64,000 nucleotides of DNA from Paraburkholderia silviterrae (GCF_004353915.1 NZ_SMRP01000003.1:186001-250000); one strand, 5' to 3'; counted from the first letter of the stretch, positions 1 through 8,831 are shown. Numbers and translations are program-made. The notes: generated from the sequence alone by a model not told the origin.

Positions 1-190
1 CCACCATGCCCCAGATCGGCGAGACGCCGAGCAGCACGGCGCCCGTGGCGCCCGTGAAGCCGACGTGCGAGAGCGCATGGCCCGCGAAGGTCTGCCCGCG
101 CATCACCAGAAAGTAGCCGACGATGCCCGCGAGCACCGCGACGATGCCAGACGCCGCGAAGGCGTTCACCATGAAATCGTATTCAAGCAT
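1..190 (-). CDS. znuB: Zn/Mn ABC transporter permease, N-terminal part
   Basis: The N-terminus of a metal-type ABC permease, cut by the left edge of the window. The visible part begins MLEYDFMVNAF, then a hydrophobic segment (ASGIVAVLAGIVGYFLVMRG) and the family-typical stretch QTFAGHALSHVGFTGATGA seen in ZnuB/MntB-type permeases. The ATG at 190 overlaps the end of the upstream ATPase gene by 8 bp, as expected for translational coupling in a znuACB operon. It would form the membrane channel of the importer. Substrate (zinc versus manganese) cannot be decided from this fragment. The start is judged from homology and the overlap because the gene is too short here to stand alone. Confidence 0.85.
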   Translation of the reverse strand, partial: MLEYDFMVNAFAASGIVAVLAGIVGYFLVMRGQTFAGHALSHVGFTGATGAVLLGVSPIWGMV

Positions 191-1187
191 CGTGCGTGTG
201 GCCGTGGGTGTTGTCGTTGCTGTCGTTGTCGTGACCGTGATCGTGACTGTGGCCGTGCGCGTGGCCATGGCCGTGATCGTGCTCATGCTCGTGGTCGTGC
301 TTCTCGACCTCGACGTCGCCCGACATCACGAAGATGCGGCCCTTCATGCGCATCACTTCGATAGGCGAGCCGTAGAGCCGCGAGAGCACGGGCGCCGTGA
401 TCACTTCATCCACGCTGCCGAGCGCCGCCACGCCGTTGCCGAGATAAAGCACGCGATCGAGCGAGTTCAGGAGCGGGTTGAGCTCATGGGCCGAGAACAG
501 CACCGCGATGCCGAGCTCGCGCTGCACGCGGCGCACGAGTTCGACCACGCCGCGCTGGTGGTGCGGGTCGAGGCTGATGAGCGGCTCGTCGAGCAGCAGC
601 AGCTTTGGGTCGCCGAGCAGGCATTGCGCGAGCAGCAGGCGCTGGCGCTCGCCGCCGGAAAGCTCGGAGAGCGGGCGGTCGGCGAGCTTCGAGGCGCCCA
701 CGAGATCGAGCACGCGCGCGACGTCGGCGCGCGTGGCGGCGTCGGCGCGCGGCAGGCCCCAGCGGTGGCCATCGGCGGCCATCGCGACGAAATCGCGTCC
801 GCGCACGCGGCGGCTCGCGAGCGCGGTGCGTGTCTGCGGCATGTAGCCGATCTTCGCGTTGCCGCGCGCCACGGGTTCGCCGAGCACGCGAATCGCGCCG
901 TGCGCAGCGGGTACGAGGCCGAGGATCGCCCGCATCAGTGTGGTCTTGCCCGCGCCGTTCGGTCCCAGCACGCCGATGAATTCGCCCTGGTTCACCGCGA
1001 AGTTGGCGTCGCGCAGGATCGTGCGATCGCCGAGCGTGAGCGTCACGCCCGCGAGCGTGAGCACCGGCTGCGGCGCGCGGTGCGTGTCGTGCGCCGCAGC
1101 CGGTGCCGTGCGGACTTCGGTTGCGCGGTGAGAGGGCGAGGCCTCGGTCATTGCCTGGGTTCCCTGTACGGACGTTGTTACGGTCAT
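183..1187 (-). CDS. znuC: Zn/Mn ABC transporter ATP-binding protein with His-rich tail
   Basis: 334-residue ATPase of a metal importer. Walker A GPNGAGKT is at residues 75-82, the ABC signature LSGGER near 176-181, Walker B LLLLDEP at 196-202 and the switch histidine in SAHEL at 234. The last 40 residues are a metal-chelating tail with 15 histidines, twelve of them at every second position from 297 to 319. Such tails occur on some zinc-transport proteins and suggest zinc buffering at the cytoplasmic face. The first 40 residues, before the ABC core, are non-conserved. The ATG shares one base with the stop of the binding-protein gene (TAATG), and its own end overlaps the permease gene. The N-terminal start could lie slightly downstream. 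Confidence 0.92.
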   Translation of the reverse strand: MTVTTSVQGTQAMTEASPSHRATEVRTAPAAAHDTHRAPQPVLTLAGVTLTLGDRTILRDANFAVNQGEFIGVLGPNGAGKTTLMRAILGLVPAAHGAIRVLGEPVARGNAKIGYMPQTRTALASRRVRGRDFVAMAADGHRWGLPRADAATRADVARVLDLVGASKLADRPLSELSGGERQRLLLAQCLLGDPKLLLLDEPLISLDPHHQRGVVELVRRVQRELGIAVLFSAHELNPLLNSLDRVLYLGNGVAALGSVDEVITAPVLSRLYGSPIEVMRMKGRIFVMSGDVEVEKHDHEHEHDHGHGHAHGHSHDHGHDNDSNDNTHGHTHDA

Positions 1188-2182
1188 TACTTCTGCGCCA
1201 GCGCCGTTTGCAGCGCGTCGAGCTGCGCGAGCATCCAGTGCTGGAAGTTCATGCCGGCGGGTTGCGTCTCGGTCACGCTCACGGTCGGTACCTTCGACTG
1301 CTTGGCGATGCCGAGCATGCGTCGCGTCATCGCTTCCGTTGCCTGGCTGTTATAGATCAGCACACGCACGCGGCGCTCGCGCAGGTCGCGCTCGAAAGCC
1401 GCGATGTCCGACGCGCTTGCCTCGGTGTCGTTCATCGTCGCCATCTGGAAGCGCATATTGCGCATGTCCAGGCCGATCGCGTCCGACATATAGCCGAATA
1501 CCGGCTCGGTCGCCGTCACCGGCAGGCCCTTGTACTGCGCGCGCAGGGCCGCGACCTTGTCGTCGAGCGGTTTGAGCGAGCCGATAAACGTCGCAAGGTT
1601 GGCATCGTACACGCTCTTGTGCGCCGGGTCTGCTGCCCCGAGCGCGGCGCTCACGGCGCGCGCGACCGTGGGCATCGTCTGCGGGTCGTACCAGAGGTGC
1701 GGGTTGTCGCCAGCCTTCTTGCCGACCAGATCCGCCGCGACGATGACCGTGCGCTGGCCGCCGCCGGTGGCGCCGAGCAGCTTGGTCATCCACGGGTCGT
1801 AATCGGCGCCGTTGTAGACCACGACGCGCGCGTGATGCAGCGCGCGCGCGGTCTTCGGGCTCGCCTCGAACAGATGCGGGTCCTGGTCGGGGTTGCTCAG
1901 GATGCTCGTCACGTTCACGTAAGCGCCGCCGATCTGCTTGACGACATCGCCGTAGAAGTTCTCCGCCGCCACGACGTCGAGAGCGGCGCCCGGCGCGGCG
2001 GCGCCCGGCGCGTCCGCCGCATGGGCGGCTTCGCACGGGCCGAGCAGCGCGCCGAGCGCGAGGCATGCACCCACCACGGGCATGGCGGCGCGCTTGAGCG
2101 CGGCTGCGGCGTGGGAGAGCCGGCCGGGCAGGCGGGCAGCCATGCGGACAGTCATGCGGACTGCGCGGGTGATAGCGGGCAT
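1187..2182 (-). CDS. znuA: Zn/Mn ABC transporter substrate-binding protein
   Basis: 331-residue periplasmic metal-binding protein (ZnuA/PsaA, cluster A-1). An N-terminal export signal with a hydrophobic stretch (VVGACLALGALLG) ends near AHAAD. Ligand-region motifs are DQDPHLFEASP and NPHLWYDPQTM, giving two histidines. The third site, commonly His in ZnuA, reads ATEPVFGYM, and the fourth region reads YNSQATE, so the ligand set looks nearer to the His-His-Glu type. The usual His-rich loop is absent from this protein and sits on the ATPase instead. The ATG at 2182 is chosen because AAGGAT lies 8 bp upstream and the signal peptide starts there; an upstream in-frame extension to 2269 lacks a ribosome site. 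First gene of the znuACB operon. Confidence 0.88.
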   Translation of the reverse strand: MPAITRAVRMTVRMAARLPGRLSHAAAALKRAAMPVVGACLALGALLGPCEAAHAADAPGAAAPGAALDVVAAENFYGDVVKQIGGAYVNVTSILSNPDQDPHLFEASPKTARALHHARVVVYNGADYDPWMTKLLGATGGGQRTVIVAADLVGKKAGDNPHLWYDPQTMPTVARAVSAALGAADPAHKSVYDANLATFIGSLKPLDDKVAALRAQYKGLPVTATEPVFGYMSDAIGLDMRNMRFQMATMNDTEASASDIAAFERDLRERRVRVLIYNSQATEAMTRRMLGIAKQSKVPTVSVTETQPAGMNFQHWMLAQLDALQTALAQK

Positions 2183-2277
2183 GGTTCTATCCTTGAATGA
2201 GGGGTGAGAACGTGGCTTGAATGGCATCCAGACGCGACGCAGCGCTGCCCGGATCGGGCCAAGCGGCACGGAATCGA

Positions 2278-2298
2278 GATGATATAACGTATCACATC
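2278..2298. promoter_or_regulatory. Candidate Zur/Fur-type operator upstream of znuA
   Basis: An AT-rich 21-bp imperfect palindrome in otherwise GC-rich DNA, GATG-N2-ATA-N3-TAT-N2-CATC, about 95 bp upstream of the znuA start. Zur and other Fur-family repressors bind AT-rich palindromes of this size in front of znu operons. The family assignment rests on position and shape only, and no zur gene is in the window. Confidence 0.5.
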
Positions 2299-2500
2299 GG
2301 TTGGCGAGCCAGTCTCCCCCTCAAATCGCCGGGCAGCCCCACCGATAGGCAGCGCCGGCCCGAATGCCCCTCCAATTCGTCCCTGAGCGCAAGGCGGGCG
2401 CGCCAAATGCTCCTGCGCCGTTGGGCAGCCCTTGCGCGTCGCACCATCGAAATCTGTAGCGAAACGCGTATGTCCGCCTTGACATGCGTGCGCCTGTGTC

Positions 2501-2532
2501 CGATCATTCGATCACCAACAGAGCAAATGCTC
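2501..2532 (+). promoter_or_regulatory. Shared polyol-operon element, copy 1
   Basis: Starts CGATCATTCG and ends in the palindrome GAGCAAATGCTC (2521-2532). A second copy, 27 of 32 bases identical and also ending in such a palindrome, precedes dalD on the opposite strand at 15037-15068. It lies 79 bp before the start chosen for the first gene of the polyol operon (64 bp before the alternative ATG). The likely reader is the SorC-type regulator encoded nearby (inference). Confidence 0.6.
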
Positions 2533-2610
2533 GTATGTCGAGCGATAGTTCGCGCAGTTGCCCGCGGCAGAGCATCGGCGGCTCGACGAACGCAAATGGA
2601 GACAACCCCT

Positions 2611-3414
2611 GTGGCACATTCCGCGAACCCGGCGGCAGGACGTTTGCAGGACAAGGTGGCCGTGCTCACTGGCGCGGCGAGCGGCATCGGCGAGGCGGTC
2701 GCGCGGCGCTATCTGGACGAGGGCGCGCGCTGCGTGCTGGTCGACGTGAAGCCCGCCGACTCCATCGCCCCCGCGCTAGCCGCCGCGTTTGCCGAGCGCG
2801 TGCTCACCCTCAGCGCGGACGTCACGCGCCGCGAGGACATCGAGCGCATCGTCGCGGGCACGCTCGAACGCTTCGGCCGCATCGACATCCTCTTCAACAA
2901 CGCGGCGCTGTTCGACATGCGCCCGCTGCTCGACGAATCCTGGGACATCTACGACCGTCTGTTCGCCGTGAACGTGAAGGGCATGTTCTTTCTGATGCAG
3001 GCGGTCGCGCGCCGCATGGTCGAGCACGGGCAGGGCGGCAAGATCATCAACATGTCGTCACAAGCGGGCCGGCGCGGTGAGGCGCTCGTTTCGCACTACT
3101 GCGCAACCAAGGCGGCGGTGCTGAGCTACACGCAGTCGGCGGCACTCGCGCTCGCGCCGCACAAGATCAACGTGAACGGCATTGCGCCGGGTGTCGTCGA
3201 CACGCCGATGTGGGATCAGGTGGACGCGCTGTTCGCGCGCTACGAGCACCGGCCTCTGGGCGAGAAGAAACGGCTCGTGGGTGAGGAAGTGCCGCTCGGC
3301 CGCATGGGCTTGCCCGAGGATCTCACCGGCGCCGCGCTCTTTCTCGCATCCGCCGACGCCGATTACATCACCGCGCAGACGCTCAACGTCGACGGCGGCA
3401 ACTGGATGAGCTGA
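2611..3414 (+). CDS. SDR-family polyol (sorbitol/L-iditol) dehydrogenase
   Basis: Classical short-chain dehydrogenase of about 267 residues. It has the NAD-binding TGAASGIGE motif, NNAALFD, the catalytic Ser in NMSSQAG, the YCATK active site and a C-terminal cofactor/quaternary segment ending DGGNWMS. It most resembles the SmoS/PolS sorbitol (L-iditol 2-) dehydrogenases and leads an operon with a polyol ABC transporter, so oxidation of a hexitol to a ketose is the likely reaction. Two starts are possible: ATG at 2596 without a ribosome site, or GTG at 2611 with GGAG nine bases upstream. The latter is chosen because other genes of this locus use the same GGAGACA leader. The exact substrate is not readable from sequence. 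Confidence 0.85.
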   Translation: MAHSANPAAGRLQDKVAVLTGAASGIGEAVARRYLDEGARCVLVDVKPADSIAPALAAAFAERVLTLSADVTRREDIERIVAGTLERFGRIDILFNNAALFDMRPLLDESWDIYDRLFAVNVKGMFFLMQAVARRMVEHGQGGKIINMSSQAGRRGEALVSHYCATKAAVLSYTQSAALALAPHKINVNGIAPGVVDTPMWDQVDALFARYEHRPLGEKKRLVGEEVPLGRMGLPEDLTGAALFLASADADYITAQTLNVDGGNWMS

Positions 3415-3450
3415 ACGCCCTGCGGAGCTTATCCGGCGACTTCAACCCAT

Positions 3451-3480
3451 GCAGCACGACATAACGCAGCACGACATAAC
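3451..3480. repeat. 15-bp tandem repeat, two copies
   Basis: Two perfect copies of GCAGCACGACATAAC, followed by a partial third (GCAGCA). They sit between the SDR stop and the ribosome site of the binding-protein gene. Possibly replication slippage or part of the mRNA leader; no function is evident. Confidence 0.8.
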
Positions 3481-3508
3481 GCAGCAAACAACGAAAGGAG
3501 ACAACGCC

Positions 3509-4843
3509 ATGAAACCAGCCATTCGGAGCGCCGCCTGGCGCATAGGTCGCGCGACCGGCGCGCTCGCCCTCGTTGCCGCGGCGGGCGCGGCACACGCGCA
3601 GACCGTCACGATCGCGATGTTGAACAACCCGGACATGCTCGAGCTGAAGAAGCTCTCGCCGGCTTTCGAGAAGGCCAATCCGGGCATCAAGCTGAACTGG
3701 GTGATCCTCGAAGAGAATGTGCTGCGCCAGCGCGCCACGACCGACATCACGACCAATAGCGGCCAGTTCGACGTGATGATGATCGGCACCTACGAGGCGC
3801 CGCAGTGGGGCAAGCGCGGCTGGATCGTCCCCATGACGAACCTGCCCGCCGAGTATGACCTGAACGACGTCGTGAAGACGGCGCGTGACGGTCTCTCGTA
3901 CAACGGCACGCTTTACGCCCTGCCGTTCTACGTCGAAAGCTCGATGACGTACTACCGCAAGGACCTGTTCGCGGCGAAGGGCCTGACGATGCCCGAGCAA
4001 CCGACCTACGACCAGATCAAGCAGTTCGCCGACAAGCTCAACGACCCGTCCAAGGGCACCTACGGCATCTGCCTGCGCGGCAAGGCCGGCTGGGGCGAGA
4101 ACATGGCGTATGTGACGACCGTCGTGAACACCTTCGGCGGCCGCTGGTTCGACGAGAAGTGGCAGGCGCAGCTCACCACGCCCGAGTGGAAGAAGGCGGT
4201 GAACTTCTATGTCGATCTGCTGAAGAAGGACGGCCCTCCGGGAGCCAGCTCGAACGGCTTCAACGAGAACCTCACGCTGATGTCCTCGGGCAAGTGCGCG
4301 ATGTGGATCGACGCCACGGTTGCGGCGGGGATCCTTTACAACAAGCAGCAGTCGCAGGTGGCCGACAAGATCGGCTTCGCGGCGGCGCCGACCGAAGTGA
4401 CGCCGAACGGCGCGCACTGGCTGTGGTCGTGGGCGCTCGCGATTCCGAAGTCTTCGAAGTCGCAGGACGCCGCGAAGAAGTTCATCGAATGGGCGACATC
4501 GAAGCAATACGTCGAGATGGTCGCGAAGGACGAGGGATGGGCTTCGGTGCCGTCGGGCACGCGCGTCTCGACCTACCAGCGCCCCGAATACAAGCAGGCC
4601 GCCCCGTTCTCTGACTTCGTGCTGAAGGCAATCCAGACCGCCGATCCGAATCATCCGACCGCGAAGCCGGTGCCGTACACGGGTGTGCAGTTCGTCGGGA
4701 TTCCTGAATTCCAGTCGTTCGGCACGGTGGTCGGTCAGAGTGTCGCCGGCGCTGTGGCGGGTCAGATGAGCGTCGATCAGGCGCTTGCCGCCGGCAATGC
4801 CGCAGCCGACCGCGCCGTGAAGCAGGCCGGTTACCAGAAGTGA
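3509..4843 (+). CDS. Polyol/sugar ABC transporter substrate-binding protein
   Basis: 444-residue extracellular solute-binding protein of family 1 (SmoE/MalE-like). A signal peptide ends at AHAQ near residue 31. Family features include the early lobe segment PDMLELKKLSPAFEKANPGI and the hinge-region segment YYRKDLFAAKGLTMP. It would deliver a polyol such as sorbitol, mannitol or arabitol to the two permeases encoded next. The ATG at 3509 follows a strong AAAGGAG at 8-9 bp; an upstream in-frame ATG at 3449 falls in the tandem repeat and would destroy the signal peptide. About 150 bp separate it from the first permease gene, with no clear terminator. Confidence 0.9.
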   Translation: MKPAIRSAAWRIGRATGALALVAAAGAAHAQTVTIAMLNNPDMLELKKLSPAFEKANPGIKLNWVILEENVLRQRATTDITTNSGQFDVMMIGTYEAPQWGKRGWIVPMTNLPAEYDLNDVVKTARDGLSYNGTLYALPFYVESSMTYYRKDLFAAKGLTMPEQPTYDQIKQFADKLNDPSKGTYGICLRGKAGWGENMAYVTTVVNTFGGRWFDEKWQAQLTTPEWKKAVNFYVDLLKKDGPPGASSNGFNENLTLMSSGKCAMWIDATVAAGILYNKQQSQVADKIGFAAAPTEVTPNGAHWLWSWALAIPKSSKSQDAAKKFIEWATSKQYVEMVAKDEGWASVPSGTRVSTYQRPEYKQAAPFSDFVLKAIQTADPNHPTAKPVPYTGVQFVGIPEFQSFGTVVGQSVAGAVAGQMSVDQALAAGNAAADRAVKQAGYQK

Positions 4844-4992
4844 GCGAAGTCAGGCGCAGCATTACGGCGCCATTGCAGTCGCAGCACAGTTGGAACGCAA
4901 GGTGCGCCGGGCCGCAGGCCACGGCGCACCTCTCGCGAAAGAGATGCGGCGCCGCGCCCCGAGCCGCCGCGTAACAGAGAAGGGTGGTCCTC

Positions 4993-5934
4993 ATGCGTCA
5001 TCTCCATCTTCCCATGCCTATATTCAATCGAGCGCGAGCGCCCCAGCCGCAGCACGTGGAGACACGCCGTTCGGCGTCGCGCTGGCTGGTCTCGCCGTCC
5101 GTCGCGGTCTTGTTGTTGTGGATGACGATTCCGCTCGCGATGACGATCTGGTATTCGTTCACGCGCTATAACCTGCTCAACCCCGATCTCAAGGGTTTCG
5201 CCGGCCTCGACAACTACAAGTTCCTCGTCACCGACCCGTCGTTCTGGCCGTCGATCTTCCACACGGTCGAACTGATCGTGGCGGTGCTCGTGATCACCGT
5301 GGTCGGCGGCGTGCTGATGGCGGTGCTGTTCGACCGCAAGTTCGTCGGGCAGGGCGTCGCGCGCCTCTTTGCCATCGCGCCGTTCTTCGTGATGCCCACG
5401 GTTTCCGCGCTGATCTGGAAGAACATGATCCTGCATCCGGTGTACGGGCTCGTGGCCATCGCGATGCGCGCGATGGGCATGACGCCCATCGACTGGTTCG
5501 CCGTTTATCCGCTCACCGCAGTCATCATGATCGTGGCATGGCAGTGGTTGCCGTTTGCGTTCCTTATTCTGTTCACGGCGATCCAGTCGCTCGACCAGGA
5601 GCAAAAGGAGGCAGCCAAGATCGACGGCGCGGGCGCGATCGCCATGTTCTTCTACATTACCCTGCCGCACCTGCGCCGCGCGATCGCCGTGGTGGTGATG
5701 ATGGAGAGCATCTTCCTGCTCTCGATCTTCGCGGAGATCTATACGACCACGAGCGGCGGTCCCGGCAACGCAACCACCAACCTCACTTACCTGATCTACT
5801 CGATGGGCCTGCAGCAGTTCGACGTGGGCATCGCGTCCGCGGGCGGCATTCTCGCCGTCGTGCTCGCGAACATCGTGTCGTTCTTCCTTGTGCGCATGCT
5901 CGCGCGCAACCTCAAAGGGGAGTACGAAAAATGA
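4993..5934 (+). CDS. Polyol/sugar ABC transporter permease 1 (MalF-type)
   Basis: 313-residue inner-membrane permease with about six membrane segments. The first is LVSPSVAVLLLWMTIPLAMT. The EAA loop reads EQKEAAKIDGAGAIAMFFYITLP, the coupling site for the ATPase. It pairs with the next gene product as the heterodimeric channel (SmoF-like). ATG 4993 is preferred over GTG 4984 or ATG 5014 because GAAGGG lies at correct spacing upstream. The stop overlaps the next start by ATGA (5931-5934), implying coupled translation. Confidence 0.9.
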   Translation: MRHLHLPMPIFNRARAPQPQHVETRRSASRWLVSPSVAVLLLWMTIPLAMTIWYSFTRYNLLNPDLKGFAGLDNYKFLVTDPSFWPSIFHTVELIVAVLVITVVGGVLMAVLFDRKFVGQGVARLFAIAPFFVMPTVSALIWKNMILHPVYGLVAIAMRAMGMTPIDWFAVYPLTAVIMIVAWQWLPFAFLILFTAIQSLDQEQKEAAKIDGAGAIAMFFYITLPHLRRAIAVVVMMESIFLLSIFAEIYTTTSGGPGNATTNLTYLIYSMGLQQFDVGIASAGGILAVVLANIVSFFLVRMLARNLKGEYEK

Positions 5935-6809
5935 GCCAAGTTACCGCTTCGCCCGTACGCGCACCCGAGTCGCCGCACGCCGTCAACCGTTCTTCGCCGC
6001 TCCAGTTCATCGGGCGGGTGCTGCCGGGACTGCTTGCATGGATCATCGCGCTCGCGCTGTTCTTCCCGATCTTCTGGATGACGATCACGGCGTTCAAGAC
6101 CGAGCAGCAGGCGTATATCCCGTCGCTGTTCTTTATCCCGACGCTCGACAGCTTCCGCGAGGTCTTCGCACGCAGCAACTACTTCGCGTTCGCATGGAAT
6201 TCGGTGCTGATCTCGGCGGGCGTGACGATCGTCTGCCTGATCCTGGCCGTGCCCGCCGCCTATGCGATGGCGTTCTTCCCGAACCGGCGCACGCAGGGGG
6301 TTCTGCTGTGGATGCTGTCCACCAAGATGATGCCTTCGGTGGGCGTGCTCGTGCCGATCTATCTGCTGTGGAAGAACTCCGGGCTGCTCGACACCGTGAG
6401 CGGACTCGTGATCGTCTACACGCTCATTAATTTGCCGATTGCAGTGTGGATGGCCTACACGTATTTCAACGAGATCCCCAAAGACATTCTGGAAGCCGGC
6501 CGCATGGACGGCGCGGCCACCTGGCAGGAGATCGTCTATCTGCTCATGCCGATGTCGGTGCCGGGGCTCGCGTCAACCGCGCTCCTGCTGATCATCCTTT
6601 CGTGGAACGAAGCATTCTGGAGCATCAATCTGTCGAGCTCGAGTGCGGCGCCGCTTACGGTGTTCATCGCCTCGTACTCGAGCCCCGAGGGGCTGTTCTG
6701 GGCCAAGCTCTCGGCGGCCTCGCTGCTGGCGGTGGCGCCCGTGCTGATCGTCGGCTGGCTCTCGCAGAAGCAGCTCGTGCGCGGTCTCACGTTCGGCGCG
6801 GTCAAATAA
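5931..6809 (+). CDS. Polyol/sugar ABC transporter permease 2 (MalG-type)
   Basis: 292-residue permease (SmoG-like) with about six membrane helices, beginning around LLAWIIALALFFPIFWMTIT. The EAA loop reads DILEAGRMDGAATWQEIVYLLMP, and a typical MalG-like C-terminus ends QKQLVRGLTFGAVK. It starts within the stop of permease 1 (ATGA). The HAD gene follows after 35 bp, so this lies within one operon. It completes the membrane part of the polyol importer. Confidence 0.92.
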   Translation: MSQVTASPVRAPESPHAVNRSSPLQFIGRVLPGLLAWIIALALFFPIFWMTITAFKTEQQAYIPSLFFIPTLDSFREVFARSNYFAFAWNSVLISAGVTIVCLILAVPAAYAMAFFPNRRTQGVLLWMLSTKMMPSVGVLVPIYLLWKNSGLLDTVSGLVIVYTLINLPIAVWMAYTYFNEIPKDILEAGRMDGAATWQEIVYLLMPMSVPGLASTALLLIILSWNEAFWSINLSSSSAAPLTVFIASYSSPEGLFWAKLSAASLLAVAPVLIVGWLSQKQLVRGLTFGAVK

Positions 6810-6844
6810 AGCGGCTGCAAACAAGCCACACGAGGACGAAGCAC

Positions 6845-7531
6845 ATGACCATTCAGGCCCTGATCTGCGACTGCGACGGCGTGCTGATCGACAGCGAAGC
6901 CGTGGCCGCGCGCGTGCTGGTGCGCGAGCTCGAAGCGCGCTGGCCAGGCGCTGCCGTCGCGCCAGTGCTGATGCCGCTGCTCGGGCAGCGCATCGAGCGC
7001 GTGCTCGGCGGCGCGAGCGAGGCGCTCGGCCGGCAGTTGACGCTCGCGGACGTCGATGCGATTCGCGCCGTGGCCGAAACCGAGGCGGCGCAAGCGCCGC
7101 TCTTTGCGGGCGTGAGCGCGGCACTGGAGGCCGTCGCGCTCACCAAGGCCTGCGCGAGCAACAGCTATGCGGCGGTGGTGCGCCGCGTGCTGGAGCGCAA
7201 CGGCCTCGCGCGCTTCTTTGGCGAGCGCATCTATTGCGCCGATATGGTGGCAAAGCCGAAGCCCGCGCCGGACGTCTATCTCGCGGCGGCGCAGGGTTTA
7301 GGCGTGGCGCCCGAAGCGTGCCTCGTGGTGGAAGACAGCGTGGCGGGCGTGAGCGCTGCACGCGCGGCGGGCATGACGGTGCTGGGCTTCGTGGGCGGCG
7401 CGCACGTCGGTGGCGAAGCGCATGCGCTCGAATTGCGCGACGTGGGCGCGCAGGAGATTTTCGACGACATGCGTGCGCTGCCTGCGCTCGCGGCGCACTG
7501 GATGCAGAAGGCGGAGGCGCGCGCACATTGA
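6845..7531 (+). CDS. HAD-superfamily (subclass IA) phosphatase
   Basis: 228-residue beta-phosphoglucomutase-like HAD hydrolase. Motif I is CDCDGVLIDSE (nucleophile Asp and general acid Asp), motif II SNS near residue 103, the motif III lysine is in VAKPKPAPD and motif IV in VVEDSVAGVSAA. HAD-IA phosphatases are often found in sugar/polyol operons. Here it may remove a phosphorylated by-product or hydrolyse a sugar phosphate; the substrate is unknown. It lies between the permease and ATPase genes, so it is very likely co-transcribed. Start ATG 6845 with AGGACGAAG upstream. Confidence 0.85.
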   Translation: MTIQALICDCDGVLIDSEAVAARVLVRELEARWPGAAVAPVLMPLLGQRIERVLGGASEALGRQLTLADVDAIRAVAETEAAQAPLFAGVSAALEAVALTKACASNSYAAVVRRVLERNGLARFFGERIYCADMVAKPKPAPDVYLAAAQGLGVAPEACLVVEDSVAGVSAARAAGMTVLGFVGGAHVGGEAHALELRDVGAQEIFDDMRALPALAAHWMQKAEARAH

Positions 7532-7546
7532 GCGCGGCTTCGCGGT

Positions 7547-7589
7547 AATACGAATCGTGATCGAATTGTGATCGTATTTTGATCGAGTC
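7547..7589. promoter_or_regulatory. Three 11-bp phased direct repeats before the transporter ATPase gene
   Basis: GTGATCGAATT (7557-7567), GTGATCGTATT (7568-7578) and TTGATCGAGTC (7579-7589) are exactly head to tail at one helical turn. An inverted pair AATACGA/TCGTATT (7547-7553 and 7572-7578) overlaps them. They occupy the only sizeable non-coding gap inside the polyol operon. The word TGATCG also occurs, on the other strand, in the shared element before the SDR and dalD genes. A regulator-binding site or internal promoter is likely but unproven. Confidence 0.5.
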
Positions 7590-7641
7590 GCGGTGACAGG
7601 GCGCGAGCCCTGGGACACCGCAACGAATGGAGACACACATC

Positions 7642-8751
7642 ATGGCAAGCGTGATCCTGAGAGACGTACTCAAGCGCTACGACGAAACCGAAGTCCTGCG
7701 CGACGTGAACCTCGATATTGCAGACGGCGAGTTTGTCGTGTTCGTGGGCCCGAGCGGTTGCGGCAAGACCACGCTCATGCGCATGATCGCGGGACTCGAA
7801 GACATCAGCGGCGGCGACCTGATGATCGACGGCGCGCGCATGAACGACGTGCCGCCGGCCAAGCGCGGCATTGCGATGGTGTTCCAGTCGTACGCGCTTT
7901 ATCCGCACATGACGCTCTACGACAACATGGCGTTTGGACTGAAGCTCGCGGGCACGAAGAAGGCCGAGATCGACGCGGCGGTGAAGAACGCTGCGAAGAT
8001 CCTTCACATCGACCATCTGCTGGAGCGCAAACCGAAGCAGCTTTCCGGCGGCCAGCGCCAGCGCGTGGCGATCGGGCGCGCGATCACGCGCAAGCCCAAG
8101 GTATTCCTGTTCGACGAGCCGCTCTCGAACCTCGACGCGGCGCTGCGCGTGAAGATGCGCCTCGAGTTCGCGCGCCTGCACGACGAGCTGAAGACGACGA
8201 TGATCTACGTGACGCACGACCAGGTCGAGGCCATGACGCTCGCGGACAAGATCGTCGTGCTTTCGGCGGGCAATGTGGAGCAGGTCGGGAGTCCGAACCG
8301 TCTCTATCATGCGCCCGCGAACCGGTTCGTGGCGGGCTTCATCGGCTCGCCGAAGATGAACTTTCTCGACGGCGTCGTGCAACAGGTCGCGAGCGACGGC
8401 ATTGTCGTGCGCTATGAAACGGGCGAGACGCAGAAGGTCGCGGTGGAGCCGCGTGGGGCGCGCGAGGGCGATAAGGTCACGGTGGGCGTCCGCCCCGAGC
8501 ACATGCATGTGAACTCGGGGGAGTACGGCGTGAGCGTGAAAGCGAATACGGTGGAGTCGCTCGGCGATGCGGCCTATCTCTACGCGGAGTCGCCCGTGGC
8601 GCCCGATGGCTTGATTGCGCGCATTCCGCCGCTGGAGCGGCACGAACGCGGCGCGACCATGAAGCTCGGCGCGACGCCCGATCATTGCCATCTGTTCGAT
8701 GCCGATGGAATCGCGTTTGAGCGCCGGTTTGCACAGCAGATGGCGGCTTGA
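7642..8751 (+). CDS. Polyol/sugar ABC transporter ATPase (MalK/UgpC/SmoK type)
   Basis: 369-residue ATPase. Walker [10 protein letters not shown] is at about 36-44, the Q-loop in [10 protein letters not shown], the signature LSGGQRQR, Walker [13 protein letters not shown] and the H-loop THDQ. A C-terminal MOBE/TOBE-type regulatory domain contains VGVRPEHM. It energises the two-permease importer. The ATG at 7642 is chosen over an in-frame ATG at 7627 because GGAGA (7629-7633) precedes it and homologues begin MASV-x-L. A small gap with phased repeats separates it from the HAD gene, so it may also have its own promoter. A strong terminator follows. Confidence 0.93.
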   Translation: MASVILRDVLKRYDETEVLRDVNLDIADGEFVVFVGPSGCGKTTLMRMIAGLEDISGGDLMIDGARMNDVPPAKRGIAMVFQSYALYPHMTLYDNMAFGLKLAGTKKAEIDAAVKNAAKILHIDHLLERKPKQLSGGQRQRVAIGRAITRKPKVFLFDEPLSNLDAALRVKMRLEFARLHDELKTTMIYVTHDQVEAMTLADKIVVLSAGNVEQVGSPNRLYHAPANRFVAGFIGSPKMNFLDGVVQQVASDGIVVRYETGETQKVAVEPRGAREGDKVTVGVRPEHMHVNSGEYGVSVKANTVESLGDAAYLYAESPVAPDGLIARIPPLERHERGATMKLGATPDHCHLFDADGIAFERRFAQQMAA

Positions 8752-8831
8752 GACACAGGCGCCGCCTCGCAGGACGAGGTGGCGCAGCAACGGTTGTCGC
8801 AGAGGGGGCCTGCTGGTTGAGGCCTTACATG

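Noticed and set aside
123..1355. 410-codon plus-strand frame over the metal transporter
   Set aside because: Antisense to znuC; its Val/His pattern reflects the His-rich tail read backwards.
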